Source of the DNA: Actinospica sp035552695
GTDB lineage: Bacteria; Actinomycetota; Actinomycetes; Streptomycetales; Catenulisporaceae
Assembly: GCF_035552695.1 (NCBI RefSeq)
Contig: NZ_DASZKT010000093.1
Coordinates: forward strand, 1-64,000
DNA length: 64,000 nucleotides
Direction: 5' to 3'
In this document: piece by piece, positions 1 to 7,900 of the stretch
Layout: every line of letters starts with the position of its first letter
Numbering within the stretch: position 1 is the first letter of the stretch
Translations under genes and position numbers: made by a program
The notes under the pieces: model-generated
Seen by the model: the letters and a program-made list of their open reading frames with translations, nothing else
Told to the model about the DNA's origin: nothing
Databases searched by the model: none

Positions 1-301
1 GCACCCCCGTCAGGTTCCTGGTTGCCTCCGGTGCCAGGCGAGGAGAGCACCCCAACCGGCCCCACCCCACCAGCAACCAAACCCCAGCCCGACCAACCAA
101 CCCCCCTGCTCTCTGAGCCGGCCCGCCGGAGGCGCACTTGACCTTGACTTTGACGCACACCGAGCCAGGCGCAGCGTAAGGACGCCGACACGAAGCCAGC
201 ACAGCGCGAATCGGGCGGCGCCTCATCGTCACCGTCGCGAAGCGGCGAATTTCTTCACGCGAAGCGATGACTACATCGCAGACCCGACCCGCCTAAGCGG
301 A
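1..301. other. no gene recognised at left edge
   Basis: GC-rich sequence with runs of C and CA. I see no reading frame with homology, no RNA gene and no convincing hairpin. It lies next to broken genes, so it may be part of the same decayed or poorly determined stretch. Confidence 0.4.
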
Positions 302-304
302 AGC

Positions 305-1480
305 TCTAGCGGGGCATCAGGGCGCGGTCGACTAGGGCGGGGGCGGCGGTGTAGGTGGTGGGGTCGCAGAGGGCGTCTAGTTCGGCGAGGTCCATGACTT
401 CGGCTTCGGCTGGGACGGTGCTGAAGGGGGCGCCGGTGCGGCGGACTTCGGTGGTGGTGGCGGCGATGAGGAGCTTGCGGGCCTCGGCCTTGCCTAGGAC
501 GGGCGTGAGCACGGCTGCGAGGCGTTCGGCGACGATTTGGCCGTCGGTGAGGCGCAGGTTCGCGCGCATGCGGTCGGGTTGGACGCGCAGGCCGAGGGTT
601 AGTTCGACGGCGGTGTGGGCGGTGCCGCCGACGAGGCGGAGGCATTCGCGAGCAGCAGCCATTCGGACTGCCAGCCGTCGGCGGAGCGCTCGTCCTCGGC
701 GAGTAGGGACTGGGTGAGGCCGACGGCCAGGGCCGGGACCTGGAGCGCGGCGGACCTTATGAGGGTACTGAGGGCGGGGGTGCGCTTCTGCGGCATCGCG
801 GAGGAGATGCCGCGGGTGTTGGGGCCGGGTTCGGCGACCTCGGCGACTTCGGTGCGGGTTAGTACATGCACGTCGATCGCGAGCTTGCCGAGGGCGCCCG
901 CGGCGAATGACAGTGCGCTGCCTAGGTCGGCGAGGGGGTACGGAGCGTGTGCCACGGGAGCTGGGGGACGGCTAGGGCGGTCTCTCTGGCAAAGGCTTGG
1001 GTTAGTCGATTTATGTACTCTGATACGTCGTCGTCGGAGACCTTGGCGGGGCTGGGGAAGTAGCCGTCGATGCGGGCGATCTCTAGGTAGCCGGAGAGGG
1101 TGCCCGCTGCGTCGCCCAGGGAGACGGGGAGGCTGGCTGCGACCGTTCGAGCCGCGTGTGGGCGTCCTGGAGGAGTTGGCGCCAGCCGGCGGCTTGAGGC
1201 TGAAGGTGGTTGGCACCGCGTGCAGGGCGAGGGTGCGGCCGGGCGTCAAAGTGTCGCGGTGCTGTTCGGCGAGCTCTGCGAGGGCGGCGATTGAGCGTTC
1301 GAGGTCTGAGGTGATCAGGCGCAGCGTCCTCGCGGCGATCAGCATCTCGGCGGTGGCGAAGACGTCTTGGCTCGCGGAGGCGCGGTGGACGTATTCGGCC
1401 GCGGCGGCGCCGTCCCGCGCTACGACCTCGGTGAAGGCACGGATGAGGCCGACGACGGGGTTGGCGGTCTCGCGGGCCAG
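305..1480 (-). pseudogene. PcaB-like lyase remnant (fumarase/aspartase superfamily), frameshifted
   Basis: Pieces of a 3-carboxy-cis,cis-muconate cycloisomerase-type lyase lie on the minus strand in shifting frames. About 1480-1200 gives LARETANPVVGLIRAF and a stretch ending HAVPTTFSLK. About 1190-1010 in another frame gives GWRQLLQDAHTRLE and SLGDAAGTLSGYLEIARIDG, the usual PcaB neighbourhood. About 960-650 gives the superfamily signature ISSAMPQKRTP (normally SSxMPxKxN). About 662-306 gives the C-terminal lyase domain (RLVGGTAHTAVEL). At least four single-base frame changes are needed to join them, several at G/C runs. The first roughly 90 residues, with the N-terminal domain start, are missing because the sequence switches at about 1480 to an unrelated gene tail on the other strand. 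It is a decayed gene or a low-quality assembly stretch. Adenylosuccinate lyase is a less likely parent because PcaB has the closer C-terminal pattern. Confidence 0.65.
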
Positions 1481-1675
1481 TTGTGGGCCTCGATCGTCAC
1501 CGACAACGGCCGGATCTCCATGTTCACCCGGGTGCTGACCGAGTACGCCGACGGCGAGCGCGTCTCCTCCCGGGTGCTGACCGACGACGCCGAGATCCTC
1601 AAGGTCTTCGAGGACACCTACGGCATCACGCTCGAGGACGTGCCGGACCTGCCGGTCACCACCGAAGGAGTATGA
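1480..1675 (+). pseudogene. C-terminal fragment of an arylamine N-acetyltransferase-like protein
   Basis: The frame gives about 60 residues, including SIVTDNGRISMFTRVLTEY and DDAEILKVFEDTYGITLEDV. This resembles the last beta-strands and helix of arylamine N-acetyltransferases (Gly-Arg-ile-x-leu, then 'gi.L..vp'). Upstream, the same DNA codes on the other strand for the PcaB-like remnant, so the catalytic Cys-His-Asp domain is absent and the piece has been cut off at about 1480. Its TGA (1673-1675) overlaps the ATG of the next gene as ATGA, so the intact ancestor was probably translationally coupled to the oxidoreductase. Family assignment rests on a short tail only. Confidence 0.5.
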
Positions 1676-2673
1676 GATCTGTCCAGAAGGTCCGCTGGGG
1701 AGTGCTGGCGTCCGCGTCGTACGCCGACGTCGCCGTGCTCGCGAACGCGCAGTCGGCCACCGCCGAGTTCACCGCGCTGGCGAACGCCGACGGACGTGAC
1801 TCGCGCGCGCACACCGACGGCTACGGTCTGCCGAAGAACTTCGACACCTACGAGGAGCCAGCTGGCCTCGGACGACATCGACGCGGTGTTCATCGCGCTG
1901 ACGCCGAACAAGCACGCCGAGTGGGCGGTCAAGGCGCTCCAGGCCGGCAAGCACGTGCTCGTCGAGAAGCCGCTCGCGCTGACCGCCGCCGACGCGAACC
2001 GGGTGTTCGACGCCGCCGAGGCGCTGCTCTACCAGTACCACCCGCGCACCCAGCTGCTGCGCGACCTCGTCACCGAGAGACGCATCGGCAAGCTGAGGTA
2101 ATCTACGCCGGCTGCACCGCCACCGTCCCGCCCGGCTTCTACCGCCGCGACAAGGCCACCGGCGGCGGCGCGCTGCTCGACCTCGGCGTCTTCCCGCTCA
2201 GCGCGGCGCTGCTGTACGGCGGCGCCCCGGAGCGGGTCTACGCCGAGCAGGTGCTCGGCGCGGGCGGCGAGGACGTGAGCTTCACGGCCACGCTGCGGCT
2301 GGCCGACGGCGTGCTCGCCCAGTTCGAGGCCTGGCCAGAGGTCGCCCGCGGCGACGACCTGCAGATCGTCGGCACCAAGGGCCGGCTCGTCGTCGAGGAC
2401 CCGTGGTTCCACCGGCCCGACAGCGTGGAGCTGAGCCTGCAGGGCCCGCCGCCGCACGGCGAGCCGGAGAGCGAGCTCATCCCGGTCGACCCGGAGGACA
2501 AGCTCGGCATCCGCGCCCCGTACGCCGTCGCGCGCTACCCTTTCGACGCCTTCTCCACGGCCGTGGCCACCGGCGGCTCGCTGCCCTTCGGCCGAACCGA
2601 CGCGGTGAACCAGGCGCGCGCGATAGAGGCGCTGTTCGAGTCCGCGGCGCAGGTGCGGCCCGTCTCGCTCTAG
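1672..2673 (+). pseudogene. Gfo/Idh/MocA-family oxidoreductase, frameshifted
   Basis: The protein is read in three pieces. 1672 to about 1857 begins MRSVQKVRWGVLASASYADV, a Rossmann start with an altered glycine motif. About 1856-2098 in the +1 frame gives DDIDAVFIALTPNKHAEWAV and AGKHVLVEKPLALTAADAN, which contains the family EKP motif. About 2099-2673, back in the first frame, gives the C-terminal dehydrogenase domain (GGGALLDLGVFPLSAALLYGG). The text around 2025-2040 also seems to lack about ten family residues before YQYHP. Two frameshifts and a small deletion make it non-functional as read. The ATG overlaps the stop of the preceding N-acetyltransferase tail. Substrate cannot be inferred; the family covers trans-dihydrodiol, xylose and inositol dehydrogenases. 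Confidence 0.75.
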
Positions 2674-2725
2674 CTCTCGCTGTTCGAGTTCGGGGCTGTC
2701 GCGGTCTCATGGGAAGATCGTGTCT

Positions 2726-3574
2726 ATGAAGACCGCGACACTCCTGGACGGCAAGGCCGCAGCGGCCGACATCAAGCGCGAGCTCGCGGTGCGGGTCGAG
2801 GCGCTCAAGGCCCGCGGCATCGAGCCCGGCCTCGGCACGATCCTGGTCGGCGAGGACCCGGGCAGCCGCTCCTACGTCGCGGGTAAGCATCGCGACTGCC
2901 AGCAGGTCGGCATAGCCTCCATCCGTATCGAGCTGCCCGCCGACGCCTCGCAGGCCGACGTCGAGGCGGCCGTGCTGCGGCTGAACGCAGACCCCGGGTG
3001 CACCGGTTTCATCGTGCAGCTGCCGCTGCCGCCGCACATCGACATGCACGCGGTGCTCGACCTGATCGACCCCGTCAAGGACGCCGACGGCCTGCACCCG
3101 ACGAACCTCGGCCGCCTCGTGCTCGTCGCGGACGCACCGCTGCCGTGCACCCCGCGCGGCATCATCGACCTGCTGCGCCGCAACGACGTGCCGATCACCG
3201 GCCGCCAGTTCTGCATCATCGGCTGCGGCATCACCGTCGGCCGCCCGCTCAGTCTGATGCTGACCCGCCCCACCGAGCACGCCACTGTGACCCTGTGCCA
3301 CGAGGCCACCCAGGACGTCGCGGCGCACGCCCGGGTCGCGGACGTGGTCGTCGCGGCCGCGGGTGTGGCGCACCTGGTCAGGCCGGATTGGATCAAGCCC
3401 GGCGCGACCGTGCTCTCGGTCGGCCTCACCCGGACGGTCGAGGGTATCCTCGGCGACGTGCACCCGGACGTGGCCGGGGTCGCGGGCGCGATGTCCCCGG
3501 CCGTCGGCGGCGTGGGGCCGATGACCCGCGCGATGCTGCTGACGAACATCGTCGAGTCCGCCGAGCGCTCGTAG
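2726..3574 (+). CDS. folD: bifunctional methylenetetrahydrofolate dehydrogenase / methenyltetrahydrofolate cyclohydrolase
   Basis: FolD interconverts 5,10-methylene- and 10-formyl-tetrahydrofolate in the cytosol, using NADP. The 282-residue product has the family's usual length and motifs: Tyr50 and Lys54 (YVAGK, the cyclohydrolase lysine), VQLPLP at 98-103, KDADGLHPTNLGRL at 118-131, PCTPRGI at 140-146, the NADP loop GCGITVGRPLS at 166-176 and GPMTRAMLLTN near the end. The loop is usually GRSxxVG; here GCG replaces GRS, a mild divergence. GGGAAG-like sequence at 2711-2716 is well spaced for ATG 2726, so I prefer it to GTG 2720. It is the first intact gene in the window and seems monocistronic, ending tail-to-tail with the next gene. 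Confidence 0.95.
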   Translation: MKTATLLDGKAAAADIKRELAVRVEALKARGIEPGLGTILVGEDPGSRSYVAGKHRDCQQVGIASIRIELPADASQADVEAAVLRLNADPGCTGFIVQLPLPPHIDMHAVLDLIDPVKDADGLHPTNLGRLVLVADAPLPCTPRGIIDLLRRNDVPITGRQFCIIGCGITVGRPLSLMLTRPTEHATVTLCHEATQDVAAHARVADVVVAAAGVAHLVRPDWIKPGATVLSVGLTRTVEGILGDVHPDVAGVAGAMSPAVGGVGPMTRAMLLTNIVESAERS

Positions 3575-3576
3575 GC

Positions 3577-3602
3577 CGAGTCCGGAGTCCGAGTCCGGAG
3601 TC
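3577..3602. repeat. tandem 13-bp repeat, two copies
   Basis: CGAGTCCGGAGTC occurs twice head-to-tail (3577-3589 and 3590-3602) between the convergent ends of folD and the next gene. It is not self-complementary, so it does not look like a hairpin terminator; probably replication slippage. Confidence 0.7.
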
Positions 3603-3615
3603 CGTTCGGCGTGGC

Positions 3616-4785
3616 TCAGCGGTCGGAGGACCTGTTCGCGCGGGCGAGGCGGACGACGACCGGCACGAAGACCACCAGGAAGATCATCATCAGCCACGGC
3701 AGCGAGTGGCGGGCCCGCTTCAGCAGCATCGGGAAGCCCGCTCCGCTGTGCGCACTCGGGGCGCCCGGTCCGCCGCCGTTCAGCGCGAGGCCGGACTGCG
3801 GCTGAGCCGGGTTCGAGTTCGCCGCGTTCGAGTTCGCATTCGCATTCGAGTTCGAGGATGTCGCGCCGGAGTTGCCGCCGTGGCCACCGCTGCTACCGCT
3901 GCTACCGGAACCCGCGCCATGGCTGCCTCCGCCTCCGCCTCGGCTTCCGCTCCCGTGGGACGTGCCATCGCCGGAAGCACCGCCGCTCCGCACTCCGTGC
4001 GCGGCCACATTGCTCTGACTCAGCCCCAGGTAAGCCCCCTGAGCGCTCGACTCGACGGACGGCGCGGCCGCGAGCCCGCCGTCGCCGCCGAGCACCGTGA
4101 TTTGGGGTGCGGCGCTGGCCACGACGTTGTCGACGTGCAGTCCGTTCGCGGCGCTTGGCGCGAGGGTGCAGACGAGTTGGCCGCCGGGCGGCAGTTCGGT
4201 TCCGGCCGAGACATCAGTGCAACCCGCGCCGTCCAGGGTGCTGTGCAGCGTGAGTCCGCCGAGCGGTACGTCGCCGGTGTTCGTGATCTGATAACTGATC
4301 TGCACGGGCGCCCCGACGGCGAGCGTGTCCGGCTTCCCCGGGTCGGTGCTGGCGCCCGCCACCAGTTCGTGCACGGTCAACGCGGCCTGATACCCGACGT
4401 AGCCGGTCGACGCGCTCGCCGAGGCCTGCGTGCCGAACCAGGCGAGCGTGCCCGTGGCGTGCACCGTGCGCACGCGGCTGCCGTCGGCGGCCGGGACCGT
4501 CGCCGTGCACTGGCGCGTGGCGAGCGGCGGCAGGAGTGCCGTGCCGCCGGCGCAGGAGATCGCGGCTGACGGGACGTCCGGATCGTTCACGTGCAAGTTC
4601 AGAATGCCGGCTTCGCTCGAGTTCACCAGCGTGTACCGAACGACGACCGGCGCGGTGGCGGGCACGTGGTAGCGCGTGGCCGTGGTGCCCGGGAGCGTGT
4701 CGGTCGCGACGCTCAGGCTCAGCGAGTGCGGTCCCGCGCCGCCGTCTCGCGGCACGGTCGCATGCACAGCAGCAGCGGCCATCAT
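3616..4785 (-). CDS. C-terminally anchored secreted protein with DUF11-like beta domains
   Basis: Product of unknown function, about 389 residues. The N-terminus (MMAAAAVHATVPRDGG) looks like a short or clipped signal peptide. Residues 20-250 contain two stretches resembling conserved-repeat (DUF11/CARDB-like) beta-sandwich domains, for example VVVRYTLVNSSEAGILNLHV and VQISYQITNTGDVPLGGLTL, each followed by paired cysteines. Residues about 255-345 are a Gly/Ser/Asn/His-rich linker built from simple DNA repeats (GGTTCGAGTTCGCATTC-like). The end has a hydrophobic helix (LPWLMMIFLVVFVPVVVRLA) followed by Arg-rich sequence, so it should be anchored facing out. The start is uncertain: ATG 4785, GTG 4788 and TTG 4794 are all in frame just after a TAG, and none has a clear ribosome site. 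It is probably co-transcribed with the upstream DUF4239 gene. Confidence 0.7.
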   Translation of the reverse strand: MMAAAAVHATVPRDGGAGPHSLSLSVATDTLPGTTATRYHVPATAPVVVRYTLVNSSEAGILNLHVNDPDVPSAAISCAGGTALLPPLATRQCTATVPAADGSRVRTVHATGTLAWFGTQASASASTGYVGYQAALTVHELVAGASTDPGKPDTLAVGAPVQISYQITNTGDVPLGGLTLHSTLDGAGCTDVSAGTELPPGGQLVCTLAPSAANGLHVDNVVASAAPQITVLGGDGGLAAAPSVESSAQGAYLGLSQSNVAAHGVRSGGASGDGTSHGSGSRGGGGGSHGAGSGSSGSSGGHGGNSGATSSNSNANANSNAANSNPAQPQSGLALNGGGPGAPSAHSGAGFPMLLKRARHSLPWLMMIFLVVFVPVVVRLARANRSSDR

Positions 4786-4869
4786 CACGGTCAAGATCTA
4801 GCAGGACTCGGTCACGGCGAGCGGTCCGACACTCTCCGCGGAGGGTGTGATCATCCGTCTGGAGCATTG

Positions 4870-5622
4870 TCAGGACACGATGGTCAGCTGCGCCAGCACG
4901 CTGCGCAGCGGCTCGGGGCTGACCGCGAGCAGCCCGTCGTACGGATGGAGCAGGTCCAGCACGAGCCACGCCGACGCGACGACGAGGCCGACCGAGATCG
5001 TCAGACCGATCACGCTGTGCGCGCGGATCCGGGGCCTGAGCAGGTAGGGCAGCAGCACCGTGGCCGCCGAGACGATGGCGAACGTCGCGAGCAGCGGCCC
5101 CGGCAGGCCCTCGGCGGACTTCGCGAGCCGGTCCGACCGGTTCTGCTGCACATCGGCCACCAGCGAGATCGCCTCGTCGCGCAAGGTCGTCTGCTGGTCG
5201 AGGCTGAACGTCGTGGCGAGATGCGAGATCGCGTTCTGCGACGCCTGCCACGCGGGCGCCGTGTCCGAGGCACTGCTCGCCGGCCACTCGTGCGCCAGCA
5301 CGGCCGTCGTGTAGTCCTGTACCGCAGAGTGCAGCATGGTGTGGTCGGATCCGGGCAGCCGGTGCGCGATCCAGGTCAGCTGGCCGAGATCGGAGGCCTC
5401 GGAGCGCACGTCCGAGCTGATGTCCTCCTGCCGCTGCCAGAGCACCACGATGATGAACGCGACGAGTAACAGGTAGACGGCGGAGACCAGCAAGTTCACG
5501 TAGTCCGTCGCGGCGGCCTCGTGGTGCGCGTGCTCCTCGGCGCCGGCCGCGCGACGCGCCACGATCACGTGCGCGAGGATCGCCAGCATCGCCACGCCGA
5601 GGACGACCCATATCATCGTCAT
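4870..5622 (-). CDS. DUF4239 (bestrophin-like) membrane protein
   Basis: A 250-residue protein with four predicted membrane helices (about 3-22, 41-62, 178-196, 206-228) and a helical cytoplasmic or exoplasmic stretch between helices 2 and 3. The pattern LRDEAISLVADVQQNRSDRL before helix 3 is typical of DUF4239 proteins, which are distantly bestrophin-like; no function is established. The start ATG 5622 is supported by GGAAGGAG seven bases upstream. It lies 84 bases upstream of the anchored secreted protein on the same strand, so a two-gene operon is likely. A transport role would be a guess. Confidence 0.75.
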   Translation of the reverse strand: MTMIWVVLGVAMLAILAHVIVARRAAGAEEHAHHEAAATDYVNLLVSAVYLLLVAFIIVVLWQRQEDISSDVRSEASDLGQLTWIAHRLPGSDHTMLHSAVQDYTTAVLAHEWPASSASDTAPAWQASQNAISHLATTFSLDQQTTLRDEAISLVADVQQNRSDRLAKSAEGLPGPLLATFAIVSAATVLLPYLLRPRIRAHSVIGLTISVGLVVASAWLVLDLLHPYDGLLAVSPEPLRSVLAQLTIVS

Positions 5623-5795
5623 TCCACGGCTCCTTCCACCGCTCGCCCACGGCCACTGTGACTCACGGCCCTGTTCCGCGACGCGGTGTGCTGACCCGGA
5701 CGAGCGACGTCCGCGGCACAACCACCCGTTCGGCGCACCTCCGAATGCCGCGGAAGCCGCATGCGCGTACGTCAGCGGATCGGCCCGTTTTCGGC

Positions 5796-6569
5796 TCAGT
5801 CCACCAGCGCGGCCGCGGTGGCCCGCACGATGGCCACGCCCGCCTCGCCCAACGCGGCGGCGGTCCGTTCGTCGACCGGGGCGTCGGTGACGACGGTGTT
5901 CAGCGCGTCGGGTCCGCAGACCGTGGCGACGCCGGTCCCCGGGAACTTCGCCGAATCGGCGAGCAGGACGACCCGGTCGCTGGCCGCGATCATGGCGCGC
6001 TTCACCGGAACCTCGACGACGGTCGTGTCCATCACCCGTCCGTCCGGGCGCACACCGCTCGTGCCGAGGAACAGGTGATCGGCGTGCACCTGTCGCAGGT
6101 TGTCCTCGGTCAGGAAGCCGACCAAGGACCGGTACTCGCGACGCAGCATCCCGCCGAGCAGCACGAGTTCGATGCCCGCGTCGTCGGCCAGCTCCTCGTA
6201 CACGGCCATGTTGCTGGTCACCACCGTCAGATTCCGGCCGTGCAGCCGCCGGGCCAACCGATGCGCGGTGGTGCCGATGTCCAGCAGCACCGTCTCGCCG
6301 TCCTTGACCAGGGCGGCCGCGCGCGCGGCCACGGCGTCCTTCTCCTCGACCCGGACCGTGGCCACGTCGGTGAACGGCTCGTCCCTGTCCGAGACGGGCG
6401 ACGCGCCGCCGTACACCCGCGTCAGCAGGCCCTCCTCGTCGAGGCGGACCAGGTCGCGGCGCACGGTCGCCGCGCTCACGCCGAGCCGCTCCGCGAGTGC
6501 GACGATGGTGGACGGTCCGTCCTCGCGCAGCGCGCGGAGAATCAGCTGGTGCCGACGTTCCGGAAGCAT
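5796..6569 (-). CDS. DeoR-family transcriptional regulator
   Basis: A 257-residue repressor-type regulator of sugar use. Residues 1-57 form the DeoR winged helix-turn-helix (RRHQLILRALREDG then LAERLGVSAATVRRDLVRLD). Residues about 75-240 are the phospho-sugar-sensing DeoRC domain, with VLLDIGTTAHRLARRL and the conserved GxxRxExxxLxG-type stretch (GGMLRREYRSLVGFL). It is divergent from a PfkB-family sugar kinase, with a palindrome between them, which suggests it controls that kinase and itself in response to a phosphorylated sugar. ATG 6569 begins the family sequence; a TTG at 6590 is an in-frame alternative. The ribosome site is weak. Confidence 0.92.
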   Translation of the reverse strand: MLPERRHQLILRALREDGPSTIVALAERLGVSAATVRRDLVRLDEEGLLTRVYGGASPVSDRDEPFTDVATVRVEEKDAVAARAAALVKDGETVLLDIGTTAHRLARRLHGRNLTVVTSNMAVYEELADDAGIELVLLGGMLRREYRSLVGFLTEDNLRQVHADHLFLGTSGVRPDGRVMDTTVVEVPVKRAMIAASDRVVLLADSAKFPGTGVATVCGPDALNTVVTDAPVDERTAAALGEAGVAIVRATAAALVD

Positions 6570-6588
6570 GCTGGGAGAATACCCTTTC

Positions 6589-6636
6589 AATCCTGTGCAG
6601 GATCCTACTCAAATATGATCGGCTTTTGCTAGGATT
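6589..6636. promoter_or_regulatory. divergent promoter/operator region between DeoR regulator and sugar kinase
   Basis: ATCCTGTGCAGGAT (6590-6603) is a palindrome with 6-base arms and a 2-base centre. A wider inverted pair AATCCT (6589-6594) and AGGATT (6631-6636) flanks an A/T-rich core holding TATGAT (6614-6619), a good -10 candidate for the kinase. The arrangement fits a DeoR operator; assignment is inferred from position and symmetry only. Confidence 0.45.
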
Positions 6637-6669
6637 GCCCGACTTCAAATGCCGCGAAGGGAGGGCAGT

Positions 6670-7773
6670 GTGGAGCGCCCCGTGCCGCTGGAGCCGGCAA
6701 TAGATCCAACGGAGCCCTTCGACGTCTTCCTCGCCGGCCTGCTGTTCTTCGACATCGTATTCACCGGGCTGGACCAGCCGCCGCGCCCGGGTGTCGAGGT
6801 GTGGACCCGCGGCATGGGCTCCGGGCCGGGCGGCATCGCGAACTTCGCGGTCGCACTCAGCCGCCTCGGCCTGCGCACGTCGCTGGCCTCAGCCTTCGGC
6901 GACGACGCGTACGGCGCGTACTGCTGGCAGGTGCTCACCGAGCAGGAGGGCGTGGACCTCTCGCACTCCCGGCGCTTCTCCGACTGGCATTCGCCGGTCA
7001 CCGTCTCGCTCGCCTATGACCATGACCGCGCCATGGTGACGCACGGGCATCAACCGCCGGTGAGCGCCGACGAACTGATCGGCGATCCGCCCGCCAGCCG
7101 CGTCACGGTCGCGCACCTCGGCCCGCACCGGCAGGCGTGGCTCGAGCGGGCGCACGCGCAGGGCACGCTGGTCTTCGCCGACGCCGGATGGGACGAGGCG
7201 GACCGCTCGGCCGACGAGATCCTCAAGCAGTTGCCGATGTGCCACGCCTTCATGCCCAACGCCGCAGAGGCGATGGCGTACACCCGCACCGACAGCCCGG
7301 AAAGAGCGCTTTCTAAGCTCGGCGACCTCGTCCCCGTCGCCGTCATCACCCGCGGCGGGGACGGCGTGATCGCCGCCGACGCGACCACCGGGGAGAGCGC
7401 CTCCGTGCCCGGCCTCGTCGCCGACGTGCTCGACGCGACCGGCGCCGGCGACGTCTTCGGTGCCGGATTCGTCGCCGCCACACTCGCCGGATGGCCGCTC
7501 GTGGACCGGCTGCGCTTCGCCAACCTCGGCGCGGCGCTGGCGGTCCAGCAGTTCGGCGGTGCGCTCGCCGCCCCCGGCTGGTCCGGAGTGGCCCGCTGGT
7601 GGCGCGCGCTGCGCGAGGGGAGTGACGGGAGCGAGCGAAGCCACGGAAGCGACAGCGATGCGGCCGCCCTCCGCGCCGCCTACTCGTTCCTCGACGACGT
7701 GATCCCGGAAGACATCACCGCCGAGGTCCGTCACGCCTCCGCAACGCTCGGCGTGATGCAGGGCTTGGCGTGA
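6670..7773 (+). CDS. PfkB-family carbohydrate kinase
   Basis: A ribokinase-fold sugar kinase of about 367 residues that transfers phosphate from ATP to a sugar or nucleoside. It shows the N-terminal substrate region GSGPGGIANFAVALSRLGL (PfkB signature 1 type) and the ATP-site signature 2, DATGAGDVFGAGF, with the catalytic Asp in GAGD. GGGAGGG at about 6657-6663 places the start at GTG 6670 rather than ATG 6649. Divergent from a DeoR regulator and followed tail-to-tail by a GH4 glycosidase, it probably belongs to a small sugar-catabolism module. A Ser/Gly-rich insertion near residue 320 (GSDGSERSHGSDSD) is unusual for the family. The exact sugar is not visible from sequence. Confidence 0.9.
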   Translation: MERPVPLEPAIDPTEPFDVFLAGLLFFDIVFTGLDQPPRPGVEVWTRGMGSGPGGIANFAVALSRLGLRTSLASAFGDDAYGAYCWQVLTEQEGVDLSHSRRFSDWHSPVTVSLAYDHDRAMVTHGHQPPVSADELIGDPPASRVTVAHLGPHRQAWLERAHAQGTLVFADAGWDEADRSADEILKQLPMCHAFMPNAAEAMAYTRTDSPERALSKLGDLVPVAVITRGGDGVIAADATTGESASVPGLVADVLDATGAGDVFGAGFVAATLAGWPLVDRLRFANLGAALAVQQFGGALAAPGWSGVARWWRALREGSDGSERSHGSDSDAAALRAAYSFLDDVIPEDITAEVRHASATLGVMQGLA

Positions 7774-7900
7774 CGCAGATCTGAGCCGCAGTCAGGTCCG
7801 GCGCAAGCCCCACGACCATGGATAACAGGCCCACCGAAGTTCGACGAGACGGTGGTGCGAAAGGGGTCTCAGTGCGGGCGGCGAGGTTGTGGTGGTTGTG

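Noticed and set aside
3577..3602. short tandem repeat considered as a CRISPR or attachment site
   Set aside because: Only two 13-base copies with no spacers, no cas genes and no integrase in the window.
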